Source of the DNA: Chloroflexota bacterium
GTDB lineage: Bacteria; Chloroflexota; JAJPGV01
NCBI GenBank assembly: GCA_021325635.1
Contig: JAJPGV010000037.1
Location: forward strand, 1 to 64,000
Direction of reading: 5' to 3'
Length of the DNA stretch: 64,000 nucleotides
This document shows positions 8,569 to 15,845 of this stretch, one piece after another. The stretch's first letter is position 1, and the number at the start of each line of letters is the position of its first letter. The position numbers and the translations under genes are program-made. Below the pieces are notes generated by a model. It was given only the letters and a program-made list of their open reading frames with translations, had not been told where the DNA came from and made no database searches.

Positions 8569-9471
8569 ATGGAATGGCAGCAGCTGGAGTACTTCCGTGC
8601 AGTCGCGCGCGAGCAGCATTTCACCGCGGCCGCGAGGCGTCTGATGGTTTCGCAGCCCGCCATCAGCCGCTCCGTCTCACGGCTGGAGCACGAGCTGGGC
8701 CTGCCGCTGTTCGACCGTGTCGGCAGGTCAGTTCGGCTGAATCGCTATGGCCGGGCCTTCCTTCGCCGGGTGGAGCGAGCGCTAGACGAAATCGCCAAGG
8801 GACAGCGCGAGCTGGCCGACATGGTGGGCCCGGTCCGAGGCAGCGTCGCCGTTGGCTTCATCCAGACTTTCGGGGCTCAGTTCCTGCCCGATCTCGTAGC
8901 GGGCTTCCGAGTTGAGCATCCTCAGGTGGAGTTCAAGCTGTCCCAGGGCAGTACCGGCCTGCTGCTCGATCAGCTGGTCGCGGGGGAGACCGATCTCTGC
9001 CTGCTGTCAACCCACCCGGAGCTGGCGGAGCTGAGCTGGGCCCGGCTGTTCGACGAAGAGATCTACGCCGTGGTCCCTTCCGGCCACCGGCTGGCGCGGC
9101 GCAAGAGCATTCGCCTGGCCGAGCTGGCCAACGACTCGTTCATCACCTTCAAGCAGGGCTGGGGCTTGCGGCAGCTCAACGAGGAGCTGTGCCAGCGCGC
9201 CGGCTTCCAACCAAAGGCCACCTTCGAGGGCGATGAGATCCAGACCGTGTACGGCCTGGTTGCCGCGGGACTCGGCGTTGCGCTCATTCCTCCGCTGCCC
9301 GTGTCCGAGATGCAACGTGCCACATGGCTGCACGTGAGCGACCCCCGCTGCGAGCGCACGATGGGGCTGGCATGGATCCAGGATCGCTACCTGTCGGCAG
9401 TGGCCATTCTCTTTCGGGACTTCATCATCCAGTCCTTCGCTCCCAGCGCTCCTCTACAATTTGATGAATGA
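8569..9471 (+). CDS. LysR-family transcriptional regulator
   Basis: About 300 residues. The N-terminal winged helix-turn-helix MEWQQLEYFRAVAREQHFT plus AARRLMVSQPAISRSVSRLE is typical LysR, followed by a linker helix and the type II periplasmic-binding effector domain (VGFIQTFGAQFLPDLV onward, closing with VAAGLGVALIPPLP). The start at 8569 is chosen because LysR proteins begin right at this motif; in-frame ATGs at 8503 and 8515 would add up to 22 residues. The effector is unknown. It is divergent from the 7760-8404 gene, a usual LysR arrangement, making that gene a candidate target. Confidence 0.92.
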   Translation: MEWQQLEYFRAVAREQHFTAAARRLMVSQPAISRSVSRLEHELGLPLFDRVGRSVRLNRYGRAFLRRVERALDEIAKGQRELADMVGPVRGSVAVGFIQTFGAQFLPDLVAGFRVEHPQVEFKLSQGSTGLLLDQLVAGETDLCLLSTHPELAELSWARLFDEEIYAVVPSGHRLARRKSIRLAELANDSFITFKQGWGLRQLNEELCQRAGFQPKATFEGDEIQTVYGLVAAGLGVALIPPLPVSEMQRATWLHVSDPRCERTMGLAWIQDRYLSAVAILFRDFIIQSFAPSAPLQFDE

Positions 9472-9689
9472 GCGGGTCGGACGCGGCGCGGGAGGTGCAG
9501 GAGCTGGTGGTGGAAGAAGATCTGGCTGTTGGCGATCTGACCCATGCTTGCGATGACTACTGCGAAGCGCTGGCCTGCGGCGAGTCGGAGCGAGCGCTCG
9601 AAGCGCAACACGCCCGCAACCGGGCTCGTGTCCGGTTGACGACGATTCATGAAAGGCTCAAAAGGGCAGTGCTGGAGATAGCGAAGTGA
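9468..9689 (+). CDS. Small hypothetical helical protein
   Basis: A 73-residue acidic, probably coiled-coil protein. Its ATG overlaps the stop of the LysR gene (ATGA), and its stop overlaps the start of the next small gene, so all three are translationally coupled. No known domain is recognised. It is soluble, with Glu/Ala/Arg-rich heptad-like spacing. Confidence 0.6.
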   Translation: MSGSDAAREVQELVVEEDLAVGDLTHACDDYCEALACGESERALEAQHARNRARVRLTTIHERLKRAVLEIAK

Positions 9690-9862
9690 GCGTGGCCAAG
9701 TTCATGCACATGACACTCATCGGCTTCCTGCTGTTGAGTGGCGTGCTCATGGCCGTCGCCATGATCCCGCTGATCATCCTGATCTTGCTGGGCCTCGCGG
9801 TATTCACCTTGACTACTCGCGAAACCCCGCGCGAAATCACTCGCCGGGCGGCTCTTCGATAG
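9686..9862 (+). CDS. Small membrane protein
   Basis: A 58-residue protein starting at GTG 9686 within the stop of the previous gene (GTGA). Two hydrophobic stretches fill it: MTLIGFLLLSGVLMAVAMI and PLIILILLGLAVFTL, with a short basic tail (TRRAALR). It is either a hairpin of two TM helices or one long helix. Coupling and composition argue that it is real; no family is recognised. Confidence 0.5.
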   Translation: MSVAKFMHMTLIGFLLLSGVLMAVAMIPLIILILLGLAVFTLTTRETPREITRRAALR

Positions 9863-9890
9863 CTGAGAAGTCCCCTCCTTCCGGTCAAAA

Positions 9891-9920
9891 TTGACTTTGC
9901 TTGGCTGTGCCGAGTAAGCT
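9891..9920 (+). promoter_or_regulatory. Candidate sigma-70-type promoter for yvcK
   Basis: TTGACT at 9891-9896 and TAAGCT at 9915-9920 are separated by 18 bases, about 68 bases before the yvcK ATG. TAAGCT also occurs as a -10-like box just before the gene at 2943. Confidence 0.45.
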
Positions 9921-9988
9921 AACGCCGGTACGGCAATTGCGGACGCTTGGCATCTGTAGCCTATGACAGCAGTCCCGGGGACGCCTAG

Positions 9989-11305
9989 ATGACGTTCCTC
10001 AAGTGGCTCGTCCCAGGGATGAACGTCAAGCGCTGGCTGGTGCTGCTGTTCCTGGGCATGCTGGGCGGCGCCTTGGGGCTCGGCCTGGTAATGGCCTACA
10101 TCTATCGCGCGGTTCCCTTCACCGGCCTCACGAGTCAGATCGTCATCGTCCTGACACTGCAGTTCATCCCCCGCATCGAGCGCGGCATCCTGCTGATTGG
10201 GCTGGGAGTCGGCCTCGTGGTAGCGAGCCTCTTCAAGCTCAGCCACTCCTTGCTGTCGGTCTTTCTGCCGAACCCACGCGACCTGGTGGACATCCTCTAC
10301 CGGCAGCGCAAGCTGCCGCGCGGGCCGCGCATCGTGGCCATCGGCGGAGGCACAGGCCTCTCAACGCTGCTGCGCGGCCTCAAGGGGTACACGTCGAACC
10401 TGACCGCGATCGTGACCGTGGCGGACGACTGGTCGCGGGCCAATCCCTTCCGCCAGCAGCTGGGCATCCTTGCCCCCGGCGACTTCAGGAACTGCATCGT
10501 AGCCCTGTCCGACGAAGAGCCGCTCATGGGCAGGCTGTTCCAGTACCGCTTCGGCGAAGGGTCCGGACTGGAGGGCCACAGCTTCGGCAATCTGTTCATT
10601 GCCGCGCTGGCGCACATCACCGGCAGCTTCGAGAAGGCCCTGCGCGAGGTTGGCCGCGTGCTCGCGGTGCGCGGGCAGATCCTGCCCAGCACGCTGGACG
10701 AAGTGCGCATCTGCCCCGACCTGGGGATCAACCTGGATGAGGACGGACAAAAGCTGAGTGGCTTACCGGAGCGAACTGCCAAGCGCGTTCGGCTGGAGCC
10801 CGCCGGGGTGGTAGCCCACCCGGATGCGCTGCGAGCGGTCATGGAAGCCGATATGGTCGTCATCGGACCAGGCAGCTTGTACACCTCGGTGCTGCCCAAC
10901 CTGCTCGTCCCTGGGCTGCGGGAGGCAGTGCGATCCAGCCGGGCGGTGAAAGTCTTCGTCAGCAACATCGCGACCCAGGTCGGCGACACCGAAGGAATGG
11001 ATGTGCTGGAGCATGTCCACATCATCCACAGCCATGTGGGGCATGGACTGTTCGATTACGTCGTGGCGAATGACAACTTCAGCTCGGAAGTCCCAGCCGA
11101 CTGGCCCACAGAGCTCGTTCGGCTCGGTTCCACTCAGCCAGACATGGCAGACCTACGACTGGTGGAGATGGACGTCATCGATATGGCGGCTCCGACGCGG
11201 CACGATCCAGGCAAGCTGTCGGAGGCGCTGCTGAAGCTGTACTACGACCAGGCCTCGCGGCGATCGGTGTCGCGCCAACCCGCGGAGGCCATTCACACCG
11301 CCTGA
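9989..11305 (+). CDS. yvcK: YvcK/CofD-like gluconeogenesis factor with membrane N-terminus
   Basis: A 438-residue protein of the YvcK group, UDP-sugar-binding proteins that link carbon metabolism to cell-wall synthesis. Residues about 15-100 hold two or three hydrophobic helices, a membrane extension seen in some members. The Rossmann-like CofD domain follows: IVAIGGGTGLSTLLRGLK, ILAPGDFRNCIVALSDEEPLM, then GPGSLYTSVLPNLLVPG. One signature is changed: after TVADD the usual glycine/serine-rich 'GGSSGRLRRELG' reads WSRANPFRQQLG. In many bacteria yvcK lies between rapZ and whiA; neither is here. Confidence 0.9.
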   Translation: MTFLKWLVPGMNVKRWLVLLFLGMLGGALGLGLVMAYIYRAVPFTGLTSQIVIVLTLQFIPRIERGILLIGLGVGLVVASLFKLSHSLLSVFLPNPRDLVDILYRQRKLPRGPRIVAIGGGTGLSTLLRGLKGYTSNLTAIVTVADDWSRANPFRQQLGILAPGDFRNCIVALSDEEPLMGRLFQYRFGEGSGLEGHSFGNLFIAALAHITGSFEKALREVGRVLAVRGQILPSTLDEVRICPDLGINLDEDGQKLSGLPERTAKRVRLEPAGVVAHPDALRAVMEADMVVIGPGSLYTSVLPNLLVPGLREAVRSSRAVKVFVSNIATQVGDTEGMDVLEHVHIIHSHVGHGLFDYVVANDNFSSEVPADWPTELVRLGSTQPDMADLRLVEMDVIDMAAPTRHDPGKLSEALLKLYYDQASRRSVSRQPAEAIHTA

Positions 11306-11401
11306 ACGCGCGACCGGCGCTGGCCGGGCGCTCCACCCCGCCGCAGCCGGTATGGTTCTTGCGCTCATCACACGAACGATCGCATTCCCAGGAGTAAAGG
11401 C

Positions 11402-12037
11402 ATGGCGTTACTGAGTAGCGTCCCTTACAAGGCGAGGGAGTTCAACTTGTCCGGCTTGCAGGGAATTTCCGACAAGACGCTCGAGATCCACCTCGGCCTG
11501 TACAAGGGCTACGTCGAGCAAACCAACCGGCTGACCGAGCAGCTGGAACAGATGGTCCGAGCGGGGCAAGCCTCGGGCGCCAACCCGGCCTATGCCGAGG
11601 TCACACGCCGCCTCGGCTTCGAATATGACGGCATGATCCTGCATGAGTACTACTTCGGCAACCTCAAGCCCCAGCCCAGCGCGCAGCCTTCGCCGGAGCT
11701 CAGACAGGCCATCGACGCCAGCTTCGGCAGCTACGACGTCTTCATGACCGATTTCAAGGCCGTGGGCAGCATGAGGGGCATTGGCTGGGCCATCCTGTTC
11801 CAGGATCCGATGACCGGCAAGCTCAGCAACCACTGGATAACGCTCCACCAGGACGGCAACCCGGCAGGCTTCAAGCCGTTACTGGTCATGGACGTGTGGG
11901 AGCACGCGTACCTGTTGGACTACAAGCCTGCCGAAAAGAGCCGCTACATGGAAGCGTTTATCGCGAACGTCGACTGGGATGCCGTGAACAGGCGATTCAG
12001 CGCCGCGGCGGCGGAGCGCCCGGCAGTCGCCGCCTAG
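11402..12037 (+). CDS. Fe/Mn-family superoxide dismutase
   Basis: A 211-residue enzyme for dismutation of superoxide to oxygen and peroxide. The ATG is preceded by AGGAG. All four metal ligands can be placed: His30 (EIHLGLYKGYV), His81 (ILHEYYF), Asp164 and His168 (DVWEHAY). Gly77, four residues before the second His, and Gln150 (HQDGN) match the manganese-type pattern, although the region around His81 is unlike the usual 'NHxxYW' and the protein is divergent. No signal peptide is present, so it is probably cytoplasmic. Confidence 0.88.
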   Translation: MALLSSVPYKAREFNLSGLQGISDKTLEIHLGLYKGYVEQTNRLTEQLEQMVRAGQASGANPAYAEVTRRLGFEYDGMILHEYYFGNLKPQPSAQPSPELRQAIDASFGSYDVFMTDFKAVGSMRGIGWAILFQDPMTGKLSNHWITLHQDGNPAGFKPLLVMDVWEHAYLLDYKPAEKSRYMEAFIANVDWDAVNRRFSAAAAERPAVAA

Positions 12038-12045
12038 ATCGAAAA

Positions 12046-12071
12046 CGGGGTGGGCTTGTTCGCCCACCCCG
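12046..12071 (+). terminator. Stem-loop after superoxide dismutase gene
   Basis: A perfect 10-bp GC-rich stem (CGGGGTGGGC and GCCCACCCCG, loop TTGTTC) starts 8 bases after the stop. No T-run follows, so it may be a weak or factor-assisted terminator serving both convergent genes. Confidence 0.55.
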
Positions 12072-12091
12072 CTGCCGGAACGCTGCCAGGT

Positions 12092-12259
12092 TCAGGAAGG
12101 CTTGGAAAGCAGGCCGAACATGCCCAGCCAGAGAACCAGGATGATGACGATGTCCACGGCGTAGCCGCCGGACATGACGTTGGCGATGAGCGCGAACAGC
12201 GCGGTGAGGATGACGCCGGCCACCACGGTGCCGGACATCGTTTCGAGCGGGAGCTTCAT
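12092..12259 (-). CDS. Small membrane protein
   Basis: A 55-residue protein with a strong GGAGG ribosome site before the ATG at 12259. One long or two short hydrophobic helices (TVVAGVILTALFALIA and VDIVIILVLWLGMFGLL) fill most of it. It lies 24 bases downstream of the PuuD-like membrane gene on the same strand, so the two are probably co-expressed and may interact. No family is recognised. Confidence 0.65.
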   Translation of the reverse strand: MKLPLETMSGTVVAGVILTALFALIANVMSGGYAVDIVIILVLWLGMFGLLSKPS

Positions 12260-12283
12260 TGAATTCCTCCGATTCGCTGAGAT

Positions 12284-12808
12284 CTACTGATGAATGAGGC
12301 TGCCGAGGAATGGCGCGGCAACCATGAAGAACACCATGGGGATGGACAGCAACGTGTTGGTGCGTGAGGCCAGGAATGCCCGACGAGCCCACTTCGGCTG
12401 ATCGGCCGGCGCTGGCGTCCCATTCTTAATGGTGTCGTTGGTGGCTGCGATGATCCGCTTCTGGTTCGGCCAGATGATGCCCCACACGTTCAGGAACATG
12501 ATCGTGCCCATGAGACCGCCGACCAGAATCGCGTAGAAACGCGGGCTGCTGGAGTAGCCAGGAATGATCGCGCTGTAGGTGGCAATCAGCGCCACGCCGA
12601 CGATCCAGGTGGCCGCCGCGGCCCAGCGGAAGAACAGTAGAGCCCGCGGCACCAGGATCTGCGTGGCGTTGCCGCGCGCCGCTGCCTCCATTTTCGGGAA
12701 GGCTGCCGCCTGCACGAAGTTGAAGTAATAGAGAAGTCCGATCCAGGTGATGCCAGCCAGGATGTGAAGCCACCGCAGGGTGGCCGCGAAGAGAGTGTTG
12801 GCGTCCAT
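12284..12808 (-). CDS. PuuD-like (urate hydroxylase N-domain type) membrane protein
   Basis: A 174-residue integral membrane protein with four predicted helices (about 10-30, 58-78, 88-110, 148-168). The start ATG at 12808 has AGGAGG. The first helix contains LRWLHILAGITWIGLLYYFNF, with a His typical of the haem-containing PuuD/Urate_ox_N fold, and FLNVWGIIWPNQKRII matches the third-helix block of that family. PuuD proteins also carry a C-terminal cytochrome c domain, absent here, so urate oxidation is not established. The small membrane gene downstream is its likely partner. Confidence 0.75.
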   Translation of the reverse strand: MDANTLFAATLRWLHILAGITWIGLLYYFNFVQAAAFPKMEAAARGNATQILVPRALLFFRWAAAATWIVGVALIATYSAIIPGYSSSPRFYAILVGGLMGTIMFLNVWGIIWPNQKRIIAATNDTIKNGTPAPADQPKWARRAFLASRTNTLLSIPMVFFMVAAPFLGSLIHQ

Positions 12809-12890
12809 GATTCCTCCTTAGACGTTGTGGGGGTACCCGAGTTGTCCCGCGGGCGATTGTACTCCTCTCGCTTGGTAGCGATCAATATCC

Positions 12891-12905
12891 CGAAACGACG
12901 TTTCG
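12891..12905. promoter_or_regulatory. Palindromic operator candidate
   Basis: The 253-base gap between the divergent genes starting at 12808 and 13062 contains CGAAACG-A-CGTTTCG, a perfect 7-bp inverted repeat with a one-base centre. It is 83 bases upstream of the PuuD-like start. A TTGACA lies at 12988-12993 toward the other gene, without a good -10 box. The shape suits a dimeric regulator, which is not identified. Confidence 0.4.
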
Positions 12906-13061
12906 AGCCTCCTGTGATGCCAAATCGCCTGGACGAGACCAGCAACGAGAGGGGTGCCCGACCGGCTCTGACTTCGCCAAGCCTACCTTGACAAGCGGGC
13001 GGTCATGGCGCACAGTTTGCTCTTGGCGGCTGCTCGTTTAGTTTGACGAAAAGGAGACGCA

Positions 13062-15092
13062 GTGGGGGGCTTCCGTGGAGCGTTGAGTCTCGGCGCATGG
13101 GTGAGCCTCGCTGCCCTGATCGCTCTGCAGTCGGAAGGCTCCTACACGCTTGCCTCCCCGCTCTCGACGCCGACGTTCACGCCGGTGATCGGTCAGCCCA
13201 CGACACCTCCCACGGCAACCGCCGCGACGGCAGCCACGATCCCGGCCAGGCCGACACCCGGCGCGACCAGCGCAGCCACCACTGCGCCTCCCAGCGCCAA
13301 TCCGACGCCCGTCGGGAACATCATCCTGATACCGTTCACGCCCACCACAGCCAGGACCGTTCCGGCGGCTTCACCCACCCCTCCGACTTCCACGCCGCTG
13401 GCCGCCACTCCTTCACCGACATTCAGCGCCACTCCCTTACCCACGCCGACCGTACCATTTGCCTTCCCGCTGCCAACCGCGACCGCCCTACCACCCAGCG
13501 CCGCGGCCGGGAGCGTGGTCATCAATGAGCTGCTCACCAATCCGCGCATCAGCTGGGATACGCGGAACCCGCAGACGCCCATGCCCTGGGTCGAGCTGTA
13601 TAACCCGTTCGACTCGGACGCCGACATCGCCAACTGGTCGGTAATCGGGGGAAGCGCAGGCATGGCCGGCCGCAAGCTGTTCGTGCCCGGAACAGTCGTC
13701 CCCGGCCACGGCTACCTGGTGATCTTCCAATCCGACGCCGCGATCGATTTCAGCGCGGGCGCGGTGCTGCTGGTCGACGGCTCCGGCGGCATCGTGGACT
13801 CTGTCGCAGTGCCATCCCTGGAGCCCGACCAATCCTACGCGCGGCTGCCGGACGGGGCCTCGTGGTCAATCACCGCCAGCCCAACCCTTGGCTCGCCCAA
13901 TGTCTACACGATTTCCGCGACGCCTGGACCCGATCTGCGGATGACGGTAGCGGCAATCCGCACCGAGGTGGCGCTGCCGCTGCCAAGCGCGCCCGCCACT
14001 CCCGACGCGACGGAAGCAAGCTTGGTGGACGCCACCGAGCTGGACGCCGGGACCGCGCCGTCAAAGTCCCGCCGCGGCCAGACCTTCCGCAGCCTGCCCA
14101 TCTCGGCGATCCGCCTCCTCCCAGACAATGCCGCGGTGATCGCCACTGGCGTCATAACCATGCCCAGCGGACAGTTCGACGCCAGCCGTGCCTACATCCA
14201 GGCCGAAGGCGCCGGGCTGCTCATTCACAGCTATGGGCGCTTCCCGCTGAAGCTGGGAGACGTGCTCACCGTGAAGGGACGAGTTCACCACATCCACGGC
14301 GAGGTCGAAGTCGCGGCCATCAAGGACGGCGAGCAGGTGCTTCCGGGCGGGCTCCTCCCAAGCCCACGCGTCATCCAACCGGCTGAGATCGGCCCGGCCG
14401 TCGAAGCGCTGCTGGTGCAGGTCTCCGGCCCCGTCAGCGGCGTCGAAAATGGCTACCTCACCCTCGGCGATGCCAACGGGAACGGCCGGATATTCCTATA
14501 CGGCGCACTCGGCCTCCCCAGCAAGCAGGTACGGCTTGGGCAAAACCTGACCGTAACCGGGGTCGTCAACGCAGCTGATCTGTCGGCGGGGCCGGCGCCT
14601 GCACCGCTGGTATTCAGGCAGCAACGCCTCGCGGTACGGACTCACCGGCTGCTGCCGCGCGACCTGAGTGACGTCGTTGGATTGGAGGTGGCCGCAAGTC
14701 CCTCTCAGGAAGGACTTGGCGCAGCAACGGCGGCGGAGGGAACGTCTCGATCGCCTGGCCGGCAGCCACGAGAGCCGGGATCTGCCGCCCGGAGCGACAG
14801 CCGGGCGGCGCAGGAGCCGCAGCGCGGCGAGGGGCCTGCCGCTCCTCTTCCTACGACCGCATCGTTCAGCACTCCGGTGAGTGCCCGACGCCGCGCCGAG
14901 GCTCCCGCCGGCGAATCCAATGAAGCCGCCCTTGACGACACGTTCGCAGCCGCGGCTGGGCGGCACGATCCGCTGTGGCTTGGGTTGGGCCTGGCGGCAG
15001 GGGGCGGAGTCTGCCTCGGGCTCGCGGGGGCATGGCTGCATGGACGGCTCCGCCGGCGCCATTCCGAGGCAGGCGACGACGGCGCCTGCTAA
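13062..15092 (+). CDS. Secreted lamin-tail-domain (LTD) surface protein
   Basis: A 676-residue predicted surface protein. A GTG start with AAGGAG precedes a signal peptide (hydrophobic to about residue 30). A Thr/Pro/Ala-rich stalk follows to about residue 145, then a lamin-tail domain (VVINELLTNPRISW, WVELYNPFDSDADIANWSV, then PDGASWSITASPTLGSPN), often found in extracellular bacterial proteins and nucleases. Residues about 335-520 hold two OB-fold-like segments (GDVLTVKGRVHHIHGEVEV and GQNLTVTGVVN). A second disordered stretch precedes one C-terminal TM helix (LWLGLGLAAGGGVCLGLAGAW) and a basic tail, so it is anchored at the C-terminus. No nuclease motif was seen. Confidence 0.82.
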   Translation: MGGFRGALSLGAWVSLAALIALQSEGSYTLASPLSTPTFTPVIGQPTTPPTATAATAATIPARPTPGATSAATTAPPSANPTPVGNIILIPFTPTTARTVPAASPTPPTSTPLAATPSPTFSATPLPTPTVPFAFPLPTATALPPSAAAGSVVINELLTNPRISWDTRNPQTPMPWVELYNPFDSDADIANWSVIGGSAGMAGRKLFVPGTVVPGHGYLVIFQSDAAIDFSAGAVLLVDGSGGIVDSVAVPSLEPDQSYARLPDGASWSITASPTLGSPNVYTISATPGPDLRMTVAAIRTEVALPLPSAPATPDATEASLVDATELDAGTAPSKSRRGQTFRSLPISAIRLLPDNAAVIATGVITMPSGQFDASRAYIQAEGAGLLIHSYGRFPLKLGDVLTVKGRVHHIHGEVEVAAIKDGEQVLPGGLLPSPRVIQPAEIGPAVEALLVQVSGPVSGVENGYLTLGDANGNGRIFLYGALGLPSKQVRLGQNLTVTGVVNAADLSAGPAPAPLVFRQQRLAVRTHRLLPRDLSDVVGLEVAASPSQEGLGAATAAEGTSRSPGRQPREPGSAARSDSRAAQEPQRGEGPAAPLPTTASFSTPVSARRRAEAPAGESNEAALDDTFAAAAGRHDPLWLGLGLAAGGGVCLGLAGAWLHGRLRRRHSEAGDDGAC

Positions 15093-15802
15093 TGGAGCTG
15101 GGGTTGCCCCGACCCACCGAACGGTGACATTGCCGACTGACGGGCCGCCAGGTAGGGTGCCACCTGCCCCCGGCGCGCCAGGTTGAGCTTCTGCAAGATG
15201 TTGCTGACGTGCGCCTTGACGGTGTGGCGGCTGAGGCGCAGCTGCTCGGCTATCTCCTGATTGGTGCTTCCGTCCGCCAGATACCCGAGCACCCGCCGTT
15301 CCTGCGCGGTCAGCGCCGACAGGGCACCATCGGCGTGGTTCGCGCTGCGCATGAAATCGAGCACCGAGCGGGTCACCGCGGGATCCAGCAGCGAGCCGCC
15401 CCGGGCTACCCGCTCCACGGCTTCGACCAGCCCCTCGGGATCGCTGCGCTTGAGGAGGTAACCGGCGGCGCCGGCCATGATGGAAGCAATGAGCGCTTCC
15501 TCATCGTTATAGGAAGTCAGCACCAGAACCTGCGTGTTGGGGAAGCGTGAGCGGATCTCGCGGCAGGCTTCGATGCCATCGCCCTCCGACAAGCGCACGT
15601 CCATGACCACGACGTCCGGCTTGCAGCGCATCGTTTCGGCAATGGCTTCGGAGGCCGTCGAGGCTTGAGCCACGACCTGGAACTGCGGAAACATCTCAAA
15701 CACCGTAGCCAGCCCCACCCTGACCACGTGGTGATCGTCCACTAGGAGGAGTCGGATATGGTTTGGCGCCTGATCTCTAGCTTTTTGCCCCATTCCTTGC
15801 AC
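15089..15802 (-). CDS. NarL/LuxR-type response regulator
   Basis: A 237-residue two-component regulator. The receiver domain starts with RLLLVDDHHVVRVGL, carries the phospho-acceptor Asp in VVVMDVRL, Thr/Ser in VLVLTSY and Lys in YLLKRSD. The C-terminal LuxR helix-turn-helix reads LTAQERRVLGYLADG, then STNQEIAEQLRLSRHTVKAH. Start GTG 15802 is preferred; ATG 15793 lies directly against its only purine-rich site. The partner kinase gene lies 43 bases upstream on the same strand. The stop overlaps the convergent LTD gene by four bases. Confidence 0.93.
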   Translation of the reverse strand: MQGMGQKARDQAPNHIRLLLVDDHHVVRVGLATVFEMFPQFQVVAQASTASEAIAETMRCKPDVVVMDVRLSEGDGIEACREIRSRFPNTQVLVLTSYNDEEALIASIMAGAAGYLLKRSDPEGLVEAVERVARGGSLLDPAVTRSVLDFMRSANHADGALSALTAQERRVLGYLADGSTNQEIAEQLRLSRHTVKAHVSNILQKLNLARRGQVAPYLAARQSAMSPFGGSGQPQLH

Positions 15803-15845
15803 AGCCTACCGTAAAAGCAAGCCACCGCGCAAACCTGTTGGCCGG

